Source: Mactromeris polynyma (taxonomy: Eukaryota; Mollusca; Bivalvia; Venerida; Mactridae). From it: DNA of 64,000 nt. The position numbers and the translations under genes were made by a program. Positions 11,122 to 22,489 of the stretch are shown here, piece by piece (position 1 is the stretch's first letter; each line of letters begins with the position of its first letter). The notes beneath the pieces are model-generated. The model did not search any database and was not told the origin of the DNA. It saw nothing but the letters and a program-made list of their open reading frames with translations. The stretch covers positions 434,001-498,000 of the forward strand of contig JASFXZ010000070.1 of the NCBI GenBank assembly GCA_032209605.1. The letters are read 5' to 3'.

Positions 11122-11441
11122 ATGTGAAGTTACAAGTTTTCCACAGAGGATGCTACTATGCCACACAAGCCGAATTTCCACCATATGGTTGTCGTAGAAG
11201 AAAAAGCAACAATCATGAAGCCACTTTTATAAACCATATTGTAAACAAAGAGACGTCTTCATCTGAACCTTATAAAGTTTCGGAATTCGACGGGGAAATC
11301 TGTATCTGTTCGGATATGCACTGCAGTAGCACGTCGGCTGCTTCGAGTAATAGTTGGAACTTTCCATTTCAGTACAGGAATTTATTTCATATCATGATAA
11401 TTCATTGGATGTTGAGATACATTAGTACATCCCTGTCGTAA
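11122..11441 (+). CDS. Candidate last exon of a Ly6/uPAR-like protein
   Basis: After a good acceptor (TTGTGTATTTTAG|ATGTG) the frame runs open to 11441. It has a Cys pattern typical of the second half of three-finger proteins: 'FHRGCYYATQ', then 'YGCRRR', then 'GEICICSDMHC'. A Ser-rich stretch (SSTSAASSNSW) and a hydrophobic C-terminus follow, as in GPI-anchored members. Family members usually carry the first cysteines on one or two upstream exons; I could not find them. The final C-N motif of Ly6 domains is not exact here (HC-S), so this could be a diverged member, a pseudo-exon or chance. Confidence 0.35.
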
Positions 11442-12114
11442 GTGGTAAATCTATGTTTCTCAAAGACAAAGAATTAAGTATATATGACTATGAAGAAAAT
11501 CGACGTACATGATAAGTATATGCAATTAGAGGAAACGATGGAAAATGTACGGATTTTTGATTTAACATTTCACGCCAATTTTGCTGTAAATAAACTCGTG
11601 CAAATGGTTTTGAAATATTTCACCATATTTTCTTCTGACAGTAAAATGTATGAAATGTTTATCCTGACACCCCATTGTCGAAATATTTTCATACGTGAAT
11701 ATGCCTTGTTTCTCGTTACACGTGCATGAAGCAACAATGTGTTAACATAAAGCATTGTCTCAGATTCCAAACAGTCTGATATGTAAACTAATACTGTTTG
11801 GAAAACTGGTTTAAGTCATCACGTGGCTATACAAGGTTAACTGACAATTGGTGGTTTTTAATTAAACCATTTTGAATATGTTCGATATTATTCACGGACG
11901 GCCATTTTAAATCAGAACGAAATTTGATATGTCTTGACAAGTTTTATTTTATCAAAATCATGAAGGTCATAGATCCATGCGACTATATAATACATGAACA
12001 GTAGACATGGTGACAGGTAGACAGTATGAGGTATTGTACACAAACAATGTACATTGCAAGAACATTCAGTATAGACACTAACAAAGCAAAGGCAATAGCA
12101 TAGGATCGCAACAG
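11442..12114. other. No feature recognised
   Basis: Two overlapping short frames at 11484-11770 on opposite strands have no domain or splice context. Confidence 0.35.
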
Positions 12115-13062
12115 ATGGCGAGTCATGGTGGGAGCCCTATGTCCATCATAGAATCGAACCAGATGGCGAGTCATGGTGGGAGCGCTATGTCCATCATAGG
12201 ATCGAACTAGATGGCGAGTCATGGTAGGAGTGCTATGTCCATCATAGGATCGAACTAGATGGCGAGTCATGGTGGGAGCCCTGTGTCCCTCACAGGATCG
12301 AACCAGATGGCGAGTCATGGTAGGAGCCCTATGTCCCTCACAGGATCGAACCAGATGGCGAGTCATGGTGGGAGCCCTATGTCCATCACAGGATCGAACC
12401 AGATGGCGAGTCATTGTGGGAGCGCTATGTCCCTCACAGGATCGAACTAGATGGCGAGTCATGGTGGGAGCCCTGTGTCCCTCACAGGATCGAACCAGAT
12501 GGCGAGTCATGGTAGGAGCCCTATGTCCCTCACAGGATCGAACCAGATGGCGAGTCATGGTGGGAGCGCTATATCCATCACAGGATCGAACCAGATGGCG
12601 AGTCATGGTGGGAGTGCTATGTCCCTCACAGGATCGAACCAGATGGCGAGTCATGGTGGGAGTGCTATGTCCCTCACAGGATCGAACCACATGGCGAGTC
12701 ATGGTGGGAGCGCTATGTCCCTCACAGGATCGAACCAGATGGCGAGTCATGGTGGGAGCCCTATTTCCCTCACAGGATCGAACCAGATGGCGAGTCATGG
12801 TGGGAGCGCTATGTCCCTCACAGGATCGAACCAGATGGCGAGTCATGGTGGGAGCCCTATGTCCCTCACAGGATCGAACCAGATGGCGAGTCATGGTGGG
12901 AGCGCTATGTCCCTCACAGGATCGAACCAGATGGCGAGTCATGGTGGGAGCCCTATGTCCCTCACAGGATCGAACCAGATGGCGAGTCATGGTGGGAGCC
13001 CTATGTCCCTCACAGGATCGAACCAGATGGCGAGTCATGGTGGGAGCGCTATGTCCATCATA
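12115..13062. repeat. Minisatellite, 48-bp unit, about 20 copies
   Basis: The unit starts ATGGCGAGTCATGGTGGGAG, with variants GCCCT/GCGCT/GTGCT, TCCCTC/TCCATC and AACCAG/AACTAG. 48 bp equals 16 codons, so a 16-residue repeat is open in two plus frames (MASHGGSPMSLTGSNQ in one) and in one minus frame (380 residues). None is flanked by gene-like sequence. A four-unit block (12259-12450) is repeated from 12451, giving a 192-bp higher-order period locally. Confidence 0.95.
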
Positions 13063-13278
13063 GTGACGAACAGAATTAAGTAAGAAAGTAATAGACACTA
13101 TACATGTATAAATAAAGATATACATTGGACAATGTCTTATTCCTTATTAAACGCATGTGAATTAAATTGCTGTCGGTGTTACCAGTACAAACAGTATGTT
13201 TTAGACATATATTCTGATATCTCAACAGTTTTATCATGAACACTGATTATAATACAGACTTAATACTATAACACAAAG

Positions 13279-13425
13279 TACAGTAAACTTCACTTCAAAA
13301 CCGGCTCGAAAAATTGAGACTATCTCAGGAAAGATACTTTTTTCTCCCACATTATAACTTGAAAATATTCCACCACCTCACAATTAAGACCGACTTTTCA
13401 GAACCAATGGTGGTCTGATTTTGCT
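13279..13425. mobile_element. MITE family A, copy 5 (degraded)
   Basis: Left end TACAGTAAACTTCACTTC. The interior has 'CACCTCACAATTAAGACCG' and 'TTTCAGAACCAATGGTGGTC'. The right TIR is no longer clear. Confidence 0.55.
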
Positions 13426-14095
13426 GCCATTCCGCATAGACAAAGTAAAAGACTATTAATTAATACATCTATCATGTTCGGAATTGCTTAAACAATACCA
13501 TGCGTGATGCAGAGTGTTGACCGAGGGTTCACCGATTGACAGGATAAAACGGCGAGTGTCATACGGTACGAGTAGTTGTTTTGTTACTCGTCAGTTGGAT
13601 AAAAGTGCACGTCAGTCATATTTATGTAATATATCTGTTATGTCATATGATGTATTAAAACATCATCGCCGTTTGAGTGATACATCTGTTAACGAATCTT
13701 TATTGCATATCTTGTATTCATTCATTGTATTAAGGTCACAGTACTGGTAGTTTTAAATGGACTGGGAGGAAAGAATGAAGTTGATGTATATCGCAGTCAG
13801 ACGACACAATGGAGGCAAAAAGTCAGTTTTATATGAGACACATAAGTTTACAGTCTCAGAACATGACAGTTGACATAAGACGTCATGTGCATCTGCTTTG
13901 GTTGATGACAATATTTTTTATCCCGGTAACAGAGCGAAACTATACTAACTGCTCCTGTATTTATATGTAGATAGACTACTTTCACTTCCACTCTCAGATC
14001 TTCTATATATCTATTATGTTAATCTAGCCAGTAGTGGAGCTGGCTTATGAAGCCAGTGGAAAGATAATAAAGCAATATAATACAATTACAATTTA

Positions 14096-14270
14096 CAGTC
14101 GGAACTCGTTCATTCGAATTCATCGGGTCCGAAATTTTATTTCGAATAATAGATGGTTCCGAATAACCCATTTTAATTTGACGAACATAAGAAGATACAT
14201 CGGGGCCTACATTATTTCGGATGATACCAAGTATTCGAACAGAAGGTTGTCGAATAAACAAGTTCATATC
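14096..14270. mobile_element. MITE family B (TIR CAGTCGGACCTCGTTTATTCG), copy 1
   Basis: It starts TA-CAGTCGGAACTCGTTCATTC and contains 'GAATTCATCGGGTCCGAAAT', mirrored by 'TACATCGGGGCC'. The right end is degraded (GTCGAATAAACAAGTTC). It is homologous to copies at 26477 and 58985, and non-coding. Confidence 0.7.
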
Positions 14271-14764
14271 GTCTCGTAAATGTCTAAAGAAGTAGTGTTT
14301 TTCGCTGTCTATTTTAGTATCCGTAGAAATTCATACAGATGACATGTTTACAATCGTCTGACCGTGTTCAAGTTTCGTACACAAATCTTATTCATGCAGC
14401 ATACTATGAACATAAATCAATGAAGCAAAAGATTGTGCAAACTTTCCGTTTTATTTAACATAAATGATTGATGAAACATCCGGAGATGTACATTGATCAT
14501 AAAGAAACAAAAAAGTACGATCTATTATAATAAAAAATAATCTACGTAAGTTTCTTTGGTACAACAAACAAAGAGATTTTTTGAGTTATCAGTAATGAAT
14601 CCATCATCGCATTCAGGTGATAAATGAGAAATTACTTGGCTCTGACATAATTTTGTTATTGATAATAACTTGCTTACCAGTTTTAAATACATAATGTTTA
14701 AAACGATGTAAAATACGTGTATTGCTTTCTTAAGAGTTAACGCACATCTAGTTTGACAGCAGGA

Positions 14765-15785
14765 CCACACAGACACACGTTCAAACGGGGACCACAAGCT
14801 TAGCTGTTGCACAATGATGGTCACACAAACAAATATTTTCAGAACCGGGAACCACAACCTTAGGTGATGCGGAAAAATGACAATGACAACAGAGACATTC
14901 AGAGCTGGGTACCACAATCGTATGTGCTGCGAAAGTATGATCACAGAGACATTCAGAGCTGGGTACCACACTATATTGTGTTGCGTAAATATGACCACAG
15001 AGACATTCAGAGCTGGGTACCATGATATATTGTACTGCTGAAATATGACCACAGAGACATTCAGAACTGGGTACCACAATCGTATGTGCTGCGAAAGTAT
15101 GACCACAGCGACATTCAGAGCTGGGTACCACAATCTATTGTGTTGCGTAAATATTACCACAGAGACATTCAGAGCTGGGTACCATGATATATTGTGCTGC
15201 TGAAATATGACCACAGAGACATTCAGAACTGGGTACCACAATCGTATGTGCTGCGAAAGTATGACCACAGCGACATTCAGAGCTGGGTACCACAATCTAT
15301 TGTGTTGCGTAAATATGACCACAGAGACATTCAGAGCTGGGTACCATGATATATTGTGCTGCTGAAATATGACCACAGAGACATTCAGAGCTGGGTGCCA
15401 CAATCTATTGTGCTGCGAAAGTATGACCACAGAGACATTCAGAGCTGGGTACCACACTATATTGTGCTGCGCAAATATGACCACAAAGACATTCAGAGCT
15501 GGGTACCACAATATATTGTGCTGCGCAAATATGACCATAAAGACACACCATTCAGAGCTGGGTACCACAATATATTGTGCTGCGGAAGTATGACCACAGA
15601 GACATTCAGAACTGGGTACCACAATATATTGTGCTGCGCAAATATGACCACAAAGACATTCAGAGCTGGGTACCACAATCTATAGTTAAGCGCAAATATG
15701 ACCATAAAGACACACCATTCAGAGCTGGGTACCACAATCTCTAGTGAAGCGCAAATATGACCATAAAGACACACCATTCAGAGCA
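14765..15785. repeat. Minisatellite, 54-bp unit with 162-bp higher-order repeat
   Basis: Units share 'GACCACAGAGACATTCAGAG' and 'CTGGGTACCA' at a 54-bp period. Three unit types, distinguished by CGTATGTGCTGCGAAAG, TATTGTGTTGCGTAAAT and GATATATTGTGCTGCTG, alternate as a 162-bp block at about 14912, 15074 and 15236. The left edge is degenerate. At the right edge units are about 60 bp long because they carry 'AAAGACACACCATTCAGAG'. Open minus-strand frames (up to 383 residues) come from 54 being divisible by three. Confidence 0.9.
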
Positions 15786-16876
15786 TTCACAAATATACTT
15801 TATCTTAGAAACAGAAACAACAAAAGACATTGTTACAAATTTAAACTGCTACTCAAAACAAACAAATGGTGAAACGATTGCCTCCTTACCAGCTATGAGT
15901 TACAATATATTTGTTCCAAAAGTTGAATGGTTAGCACATTTTGGCGTAAATTTGAGACTTATATGCACTTAATTAAATAACCGTTCTATATTTTGTTTTT
16001 GAGTGCGTGGCCTCGAAGAACGCCTTTTATTATTCGTTTGTGATTAACGTCGCGGTAAACGTCATCATATTTGTGCATACCAGGGTCCCTTCGGAAGGAT
16101 CAAACGTCGGTTTGAGAGCCTCGATAGACTCGCAACTTGCTTGAAATGATATTTGTAAATGATATTTGTTTTGACATATGGAGTAAAACTATCCAATTCT
16201 CATTCACCGTCGTTTAAACGATAAAAGATCCTATAGAAACATCGTAATTACGAATTATTGGTCAGAAAATGAACACCACTACTCACCTGTCTGGAACGCT
16301 TCCCTCTGTCGAAGACGCATCACTCGGCGAAATACAAATCGGGTTATACACTGTGATGTTTAATTTAATGTAAATGTATCTTCTCCGCAACTTTATATGT
16401 TTGAATTATCCTGTACATGCATGTTTTTGTAAATATGTTGTCCTCATGGGCCGCGAGGCTTATTGGAATTTTAAATTACCTATCAATCCATCTCAATAAC
16501 ACCGTACATGTAAAACAATGGTGTTGTAAACATGTGTGTTTCTGTTTATATTCAATGTATGGTATAATTTTTGATATTTTCTATAATTGTTAAAATAAGA
16601 ACATGAACATTCTTACAAACAAGTGATTGAACTTAATTAATCAACAAATACACATTGAGCCTCGTCGTTAATAGTATCGTATAAAATATTATGTTAACGC
16701 TTGAATTCAGACGTCTGTCGTCGTATCCTTGACATCTTGTTTTGTACTCGTAAGTATATTACGGACACCTCATGTTTCCATATTTTCATTTTCCACTTTG
16801 ATTCATCAGCGACATCAACATGCGACAGAAATGTAAGCGTTAATCACTGCTTTAATGGTAAATAATTGAAATTGAA
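15786..16876. other. Unique-looking intergenic DNA
   Basis: No exon, RNA gene or repeat family recognised. Confidence 0.4.
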
Positions 16877-16895
16877 AACAGTAAAACCTCAATAA
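16877..16895. mobile_element. MITE family A, copy 6, left part
   Basis: CAGTAAAACCTCAATAAT is cut by the LINE that follows. The element resumes at about 17950 with 'ATAAGACCACCTCAATATTA'. Confidence 0.7.
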
Positions 16896-17949
16896 TACAT
16901 ACATACATACATTTATTGGCATTCGGCAATTATTAATAGCCTTTGGCCATGTACAACATACTATGGCAAAGACCCTACACACAAACATACAGAACGCATT
17001 TAGAATATTTAACAAAAAAAGGAAAAGAAAAGAGAACCAATCAATGGTTACAGGATATAAATGTGTATACTCGTACAAAGTAAAAATGAGGCAACACAGG
17101 AAACAGGTATATATTTTCGAGAGCCTCTGTTCTTACTTCAAATGCTTCTGAAATAAATTTTGCGATATTTATCTGACAAATTTTATTTTTCGTTGACAGT
17201 ATATTATTAAATATTTCAATACAATGCCATGAGGTTTTCGGTAAGTATTTTCTTCTGAGATTATTGTATATCGGACAGCACATTAAGAAGTGGTATTCAG
17301 ATTCAACAACATTTCTATTGCATACTTTACATAATCTATTAACCCTATCAATACCTAAAAAAATCCTGCTTCAATTTCTAATTTATGATAACTGAATCTG
17401 AAGCATGGTAGTTGTTGTATTAATTTATCATTACCAATTTTGTCAAGATAACTTTCGTATTCGAAATCATTTTTATGACTTCAATAGTAATTCAATTTTG
17501 ACATTGATCAAATTCCAGTCCTGGATAAATTGATCATGTATTCAGTTCTTAATCAATGGTAGGTAGTTATTAGTTTGATTGAAATTTGAACGGACATACG
17601 TAAAGCCGAGGTGATCTATGATTGAGTTCAAACGGGAAGCCCGGGAATTGATAATGACATTAGCACAGAGATCCAAATACATTAAGTTATTGGAAGATTG
17701 GTAATTTTCATAATTTTCAACCAAAACTTGACAGATCTAATTTTACTAATTACTGATAATGTGAACCTTCCAAGTTCACCATATACAGCGTAATAAGGTG
17801 TATGATGTTTAATACCGAGTATCTTTTTACAAAACCGTATATGCAATTTATCTACATCCTTGTAGTTATAGACACCCCGTACTTCGGACCCATATAGTAA
17901 AATTGGAGCTACCATTGTATCAAACAAAGATAACTTTGACCTTAATATA
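16896..17949 (-). mobile_element. 5'-truncated LINE inserted in a family A MITE
   Basis: On the minus strand, 17960 down to 17682 encodes a region typical of the C-terminal side of non-LTR reverse transcriptases: LFDTMVAPILLYGSEV, then DKLHIRFCKKILGI, then YAVYGELGRF. Stops and frame breaks follow. The 3' end (plus strand about 16900-16960) reads TTATTGGCATTCGGCAAT with an ACAT repeat tail. The same 3' end recurs at 39541-39600. The subfamily is not resolved; CR1/L2/Jockey-type clades share this architecture. It is dead by truncation and decay. Confidence 0.75.
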
Positions 17950-18090
17950 TATAAGACCACCTCAATATTAAAAACACCATTTTCACAAAGTCCATTTTCA
18001 CGGTTTATTCAACCTCAATATTTATACCACCTTAATAAGAAAAGTTTTCAAGGATCCCAAGGTTGGTCTAATTATTGAGGTTTTATAGTA
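17950..18090. mobile_element. MITE family A, copy 6, right part
   Basis: Continuation of the element interrupted by the LINE: 'TAAGACCACCTCAATATTAA' to 'TTATTGAGGTTTTATAGTA'. It shares the 'TTTTCAAGGATCCCAAGG' core with other copies. Confidence 0.7.
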
Positions 18091-18171
18091 CAATGTAAAA
18101 TTTTCTAAAGGTAAACGTCGCCTCAATGAGAATCGACAGTAAATAGGGATTCATACAGTACTTTGATTTTC

Positions 18172-18905
18172 TTACAAGCACCTGCATTCCACACAACCGT
18201 CCGGTCCAACATACAGACCGGAATACCCGTGTGGACATCTTGTATCACAGTCAACTAAAGTACATTCATGCTCCGGTGTAGTGCTTGAAGTCTTTTCCGG
18301 AAGTTTAGAGGATAGAAATGAAAACGAGGCTGAATGTAAACTTCCGGTGGAAGAATGTACTTCCGGTGTTCCCGATATAATCTCTGTGGCACTTGTTGAA
18401 CTTTTTGTTTGGTTCACAGTCTGTATGAAATTGCTGGTTAAGTAAATGGGTAGAACGTCCGTCGTACCTTGGGGCGACACTGTTCTATTTATAGAATCAT
18501 TCGTCGACCTGGGCCTGGTATCGCCATCTTGTGTTGTGGATGAATCACTTGAAATTGTTTGTTTAGTGGTAAGAATAGTCAAAAGTGTACTTGTCACAGT
18601 GGTTTTAAAACCGGTTAGCAATGTATTTGGACGTGTGGTCAACATTGTGTTAATATTTGACACATGGCTTGTCCTAGCGACCAGTGAGGTAGATGCGCGT
18701 GACATCGGCGTTGTGGTTGTCGTTATTGGCGGTACCCTGGAAATTACCTTCGTTGTTTTTGTAGTTGGCAATTGTGATGTTGCCTTTAAGGTTGTTTTTG
18801 TTGTTGTTCTTGACGTTGTTGTTATTGTTGTTTTCGTTGACGGTGCCGCTTTGGACGTTAATTTTGTTGTTGCGGGAGTTTTGGTTGTTGGCATCGGTAA
18901 CATTT
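18172..18905 (-). CDS. C-type lectin/mucin gene, exon 5 (mucin-like stalk and antistasin-like tail)
   Basis: The acceptor TTTATTATAG|AAATG supplies two bases that complete the codon left by exon 4 (E179), and the frame then runs 243 codons to a TAA at 18172. Residues about 183-385 of the 422-residue protein are extremely Thr/Ser-rich (for example TTKTTITTTSRTTTKTTLK), as in O-glycosylated mucin stalks. The last 33 residues hold six cysteines: CTLVDCDTRC, then PHGYSGLYVGPDGC and VECRC, the spacing of an antistasin-like domain. No transmembrane segment follows, so secretion is likely. The TAA overlaps a good donor (CTT|GTAAGA), so an alternative longer form is possible. A long plus-strand frame over the same bases is an antisense shadow. 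Confidence 0.85.
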
Positions 18906-20489
18906 CTATAATAAAGACGTTATATTTTGATTCATATTTTAGAATATGGTTGATGTTTAAGCAAATATCACCTCATTTTGGAATATAAATGAGATCATGT
19001 TATGTTGCACATTCAGTTAAAAACCATTAGGATGTTAACCGAACGCCACTAATATTTGTACGAAAAAAAACACCAATGTTTAATTCCAATAAGTTTAAAC
19101 TTGTATCGAAAAATTTGTATCTCTGAATTTGTAATTGATTCGCCTGCGTACTTGCATAATATAAATGTCGACGCGCTTGTCTACTGCATCTTCACAACTT
19201 GTATTCTTTCTTTTATATACATGTTTGTGTTTTTCTTTCTATATTTACAATGCAACACCTGAGCGGCCCTCTCTTGAGCAAAGACCACTCTTCAACAACA
19301 TTGTAATTTTTTGCATGTAATAAAAAATTCTTCCCGAGTAATCTCTCTACAGAAAACCTCTCGACAAAAACCGTAATCGACATTTCGTCGCCTTATTTCC
19401 AGAACCCCGTAACTCAAGTTTTGGCGGTTTCGAGTATTTGGTATCGTTGAAACCATCTTTCCAAGTTATTTCTATATTGTTCTGGAGTGTACATAATTTA
19501 AATAAAATACTAATCCATAACTGCGTATGTAACAATTATCTCAAGAGGGTAAAACTTTAAATTTTTAAACAGACGAAAAGCAAGCTACGGGGTTATTGAA
19601 ATAATGCGACGATTGTTTCTCAAATTGTATTGCTAGGAACATGGGAAAGTGTTGTCAGTGCTTGTGTTGTATGATATGTAACATCTTTCTGTTACAAGAC
19701 AAGATCTAACAGCTGATGCAATATATTGTTTATATAGTTCTTAATCCGACACGACAGATATATGCCCATATGTGCAAACCAAAATTATGTACAGACATAA
19801 TTTGATGGATGATAACTAAAGAATTCATGTGCACATTCATACGCGGTATGCTTTGTACTAATTATAAACATAATAATTTATTGTTACATAATGTTAAACG
19901 GTGACCCATGTGTTCTGAGTTATCCCTTAATGGAAAAATTAGTCAGTTAGCAATGTCAGGTTTATTAATCCATTCATTTAAGTCAACGAGAACGGTTAAA
20001 CTATCAGGTGTTAATTGACAGGTCATGTTGTATATTTGGGGGCTAGAGAGATATAACACTTAGGCCCTGAAAGTATTACTAATCGCGGGGATTTTTACGA
20101 ATTAAGTGATAATTTCAAACCACACAATTGATAAGCATAAACTTGTTCGAATATTCGTTCGGAAGGTTGATCGAATATTCGAATACCAAAATTGCAATTC
20201 GTTGACATCTCTAGAAATAACACATCTGGTTCTTCCAATATCTGTGAAAATGCTAGTTTTAGAAGCAGTTGATATATGGCTACATATGTCTGTCATAGAA
20301 GAAGACAATGATGACGATAGTGGTGATAACGGTATTGGTGCTGGTGATGTTGTTGTTAATGATGATGATGTCATTGGCGATTAGGAGGTGCTAGGTGAAG
20401 CAGTATAGTGTTGTCATAGCAGATGACGATTCAAACGTCGTAAATTCCATTCCTAAATCATGGTTAAATATACTAAAATTTATACATAC
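18906..20489 (-). other. Lectin gene intron 4
   Basis: A GT...AG intron between exons 4 and 5, donor GTATGT and acceptor ATTATAG. It holds a GAT-type microsatellite near 20307-20385. No other feature was seen. Confidence 0.7.
20307..20385 (+). repeat. Degenerate GAT/GTT trinucleotide repeat
   Basis: Runs of GATGATGATG and GTTGTTGTTAATG. It encodes an Asp/Val-rich frame by chance. Confidence 0.6.
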
Positions 20490-20654
20490 CAAACTCGCAT
20501 ATGTATGAGTAAGTATTTGGCCAAAGGTGACATTCTCTGTCATGCCATAAACCATGGTCGTCGGTGCGAATCTGTGCACAATCTTGTGTATAATGTAGGG
20601 CATTATACCCGCCCTGTCTATAAGCCCAGTTGTTGTAACCATTCAACGGTTCAC
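20490..20654 (-). CDS. C-type lectin/mucin gene, exon 4 (C-terminal half of lectin domain)
   Basis: Acceptor TTCTTTATTTCAG|GTGAACC and donor TTTG|GTATGT. It encodes residues 124-178 of the protein: GEPLNGYNNWAYRQGGYN, then QDCAQI, then GLWHDRECH and YSYICEF. The cysteines 149, 165 and 176 and the W-x-D near 160-162 match the end of a C-type lectin-like fold. At the usual EPN/QPD sugar-selector position (after NNW) the residues are RQGGYN, so the classical mannose/galactose motif is missing. Entry and exit phases fit exons 3 and 5 exactly. Confidence 0.9.
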
Positions 20655-21344
20655 CTGAAATAAAGAAATATAATATGCAAATGTACTGGTCATAGGAGCA
20701 AACCTGCCATTGTGTGTTTTGAGAATCACGGCATCATGACACAGTGGTATGAAACGATGGACATCCTGGGAACATGTGTGTAATCACACGACATATCATG
20801 CGGGCCCGTACGATTTATCGAAGATATTTTACCTATAAGGGGGCGCTACTGAACGAGCAGTCACGACTGGTTACGGCCAGTTTGCGGCAACCTTGTTGGT
20901 ATATTCGTGACAGCGTTTCTAATGAGGCATTCAGTTAGGTTAAGACACATTCAAACGTCATTACACACCTTTTCAATTTATATTAGATTATATATCGTGG
21001 GTCATGGCAAATACCCCCCCCCGCCCAAAATTAAATCGTAAATGCACTCACGAGACTCACCGGGCCCGGTATTAGCGACGCACGGCGTCTATACGACCCC
21101 GATCAACTGATCTTATGGGTGTTCATAAGCCGCCTGGACGAGATACGCATGGGTCGGAATCGTTCCCTCATGAGCACTTTGCAGAACACGTAGTTACGCG
21201 GGTTCTTGCGATTCTGTTACCAAATGATTGTAAGAATCAAATAGTACATTGTACGCCCGTATGCATGTGTCCATAACATCGCAAAAAGGTGATTCAGTAC
21301 GGACTTCCTCCGCAAGACCTACCGGCCCTGGAGCACCCGTAGAT

Positions 21345-21899
21345 TACATCTGACCGCGACATAAGCCACACCTGACCGAGACATAAGCCACATCTGACCG
21401 AGACATAAGCCACATCTGACCGAGACATAAGCCACATCTGACCGCGACATAAGCCACATCTGACCGCGACATATGCCACATCTGACCGAGACATAAGCCA
21501 CATCTGACCGAGACATTAGCCACATCTGACCGCGACATAAGCCACATCTGACCGCGACATAAGCCACATCTGACCGAGACATAAGCCACATCTGACCGAG
21601 ACATTAGCCACATCTGACCGCGACATAAGCCACATCTGACCGCGACATAAGCCACATCTGACCGAGACATAAGCCACATCTGACCGAGACATTAGCCACA
21701 TCTGACCGAGACATATGCCACATCTGACCGAGACATAAGCCACATCTGACCGAGACATAAGCCACATCTGACCGAGACATAAGCCACATCTGACCGAGAC
21801 ATAAGCCACATCTGACCGAGACATAAGCCACATCTGACCGAGACATATGCCACATCTGACCGAGACATATGCCACATCTGACCGAGACATAAGCCACAT
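21345..21899. repeat. Minisatellite, 22-bp unit, about 25 copies
   Basis: The unit is CACATCTGACCGAGACAT plus AAGC, with GAG/GCG and AAGC/TAGC/ATGC variants, and a strict 22-bp period. As with the 8.6-kb array, every minus-strand frame stays open, giving spurious proteins (MWLMSRSDVAYV repeats). The sequence is unrelated to the first 22-bp array. Confidence 0.95.
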
Positions 21900-22374
21900 C
21901 GAACCGTAGATGATTTGATTGCCAATGTCATCCTTTTACAATAAAAAACCCAGAAATGGTCCCGATTCAGTTATTCGCCTCGAGTTTTATACATTGACGC
22001 TATCATAAAGGTATCAACAATATTGCAGCTGTATTTTATGTATTTAAGTTGCACTTTCACTATTTCATGCTGTTTGATTCTTGTTGCACTTGCAATATTA
22101 CAAGAGAATATGTAGGTGTAAGATACAGTTGACACCAAGCGAAAACTTGACGTTGTACACGTTTCATATACATTACATTTTGTTGGTGAACAACATGATT
22201 AGAATAGTAGGTTAAAAAACAACACATCTTCTTCAAGTCAACAGTTGACATTCCATGCTTTAATTTGCATACAGGTCGACGACAGGTTACTGCAAGATGC
22301 ACGAATAATCACAGACGAAAGTAAGGGGAAGGGAGAAACACTACGGTAATTTTATTATATTATAAGTTGTTATA

Positions 22375-22489
22375 GGTTGTTTCCCTTTATTGAACATAAT
22401 CGGACAGAGTGATCGCCCTTGTTCAGTGTACCACATTAAGTCTATATGTGTATTCGGGTTGTTTCCCTTTATTGAACATAATCGGACAG
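22375..22489. repeat. 33-bp direct duplication 82 bp apart
   Basis: 'GGTTGTTTCCCTTTATTGAA' followed by CATAATCGGACAG occurs at 22375-22407 and 22457-22489. Confidence 0.85.

Larger units (their letters stand above)
13063..14764. other. Intergenic with two TIR element remnants
   Basis: It contains the decayed family A MITE (13279) and a family B MITE (14096). A 78-codon plus frame at 13514-13750 has no recognised domain. Nothing else was seen. Confidence 0.35.

Noticed and set aside
11983..13125. 380-residue minus-strand repeat protein
   Set aside because: Translation of the 48-bp minisatellite; opposite-strand and alternative frames are equally open and no gene-like flanks exist.
14525..15676. 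383-residue minus-strand protein with VSVVIFAQHN repeats
   Set aside because: Translation of the 54-bp minisatellite; no leader, splice or domain evidence.
18446..18988. 180-residue plus-strand Val-rich protein
   Set aside because: Antisense shadow of the Thr-rich stalk exon (ACN codons read as NGT on the other strand).
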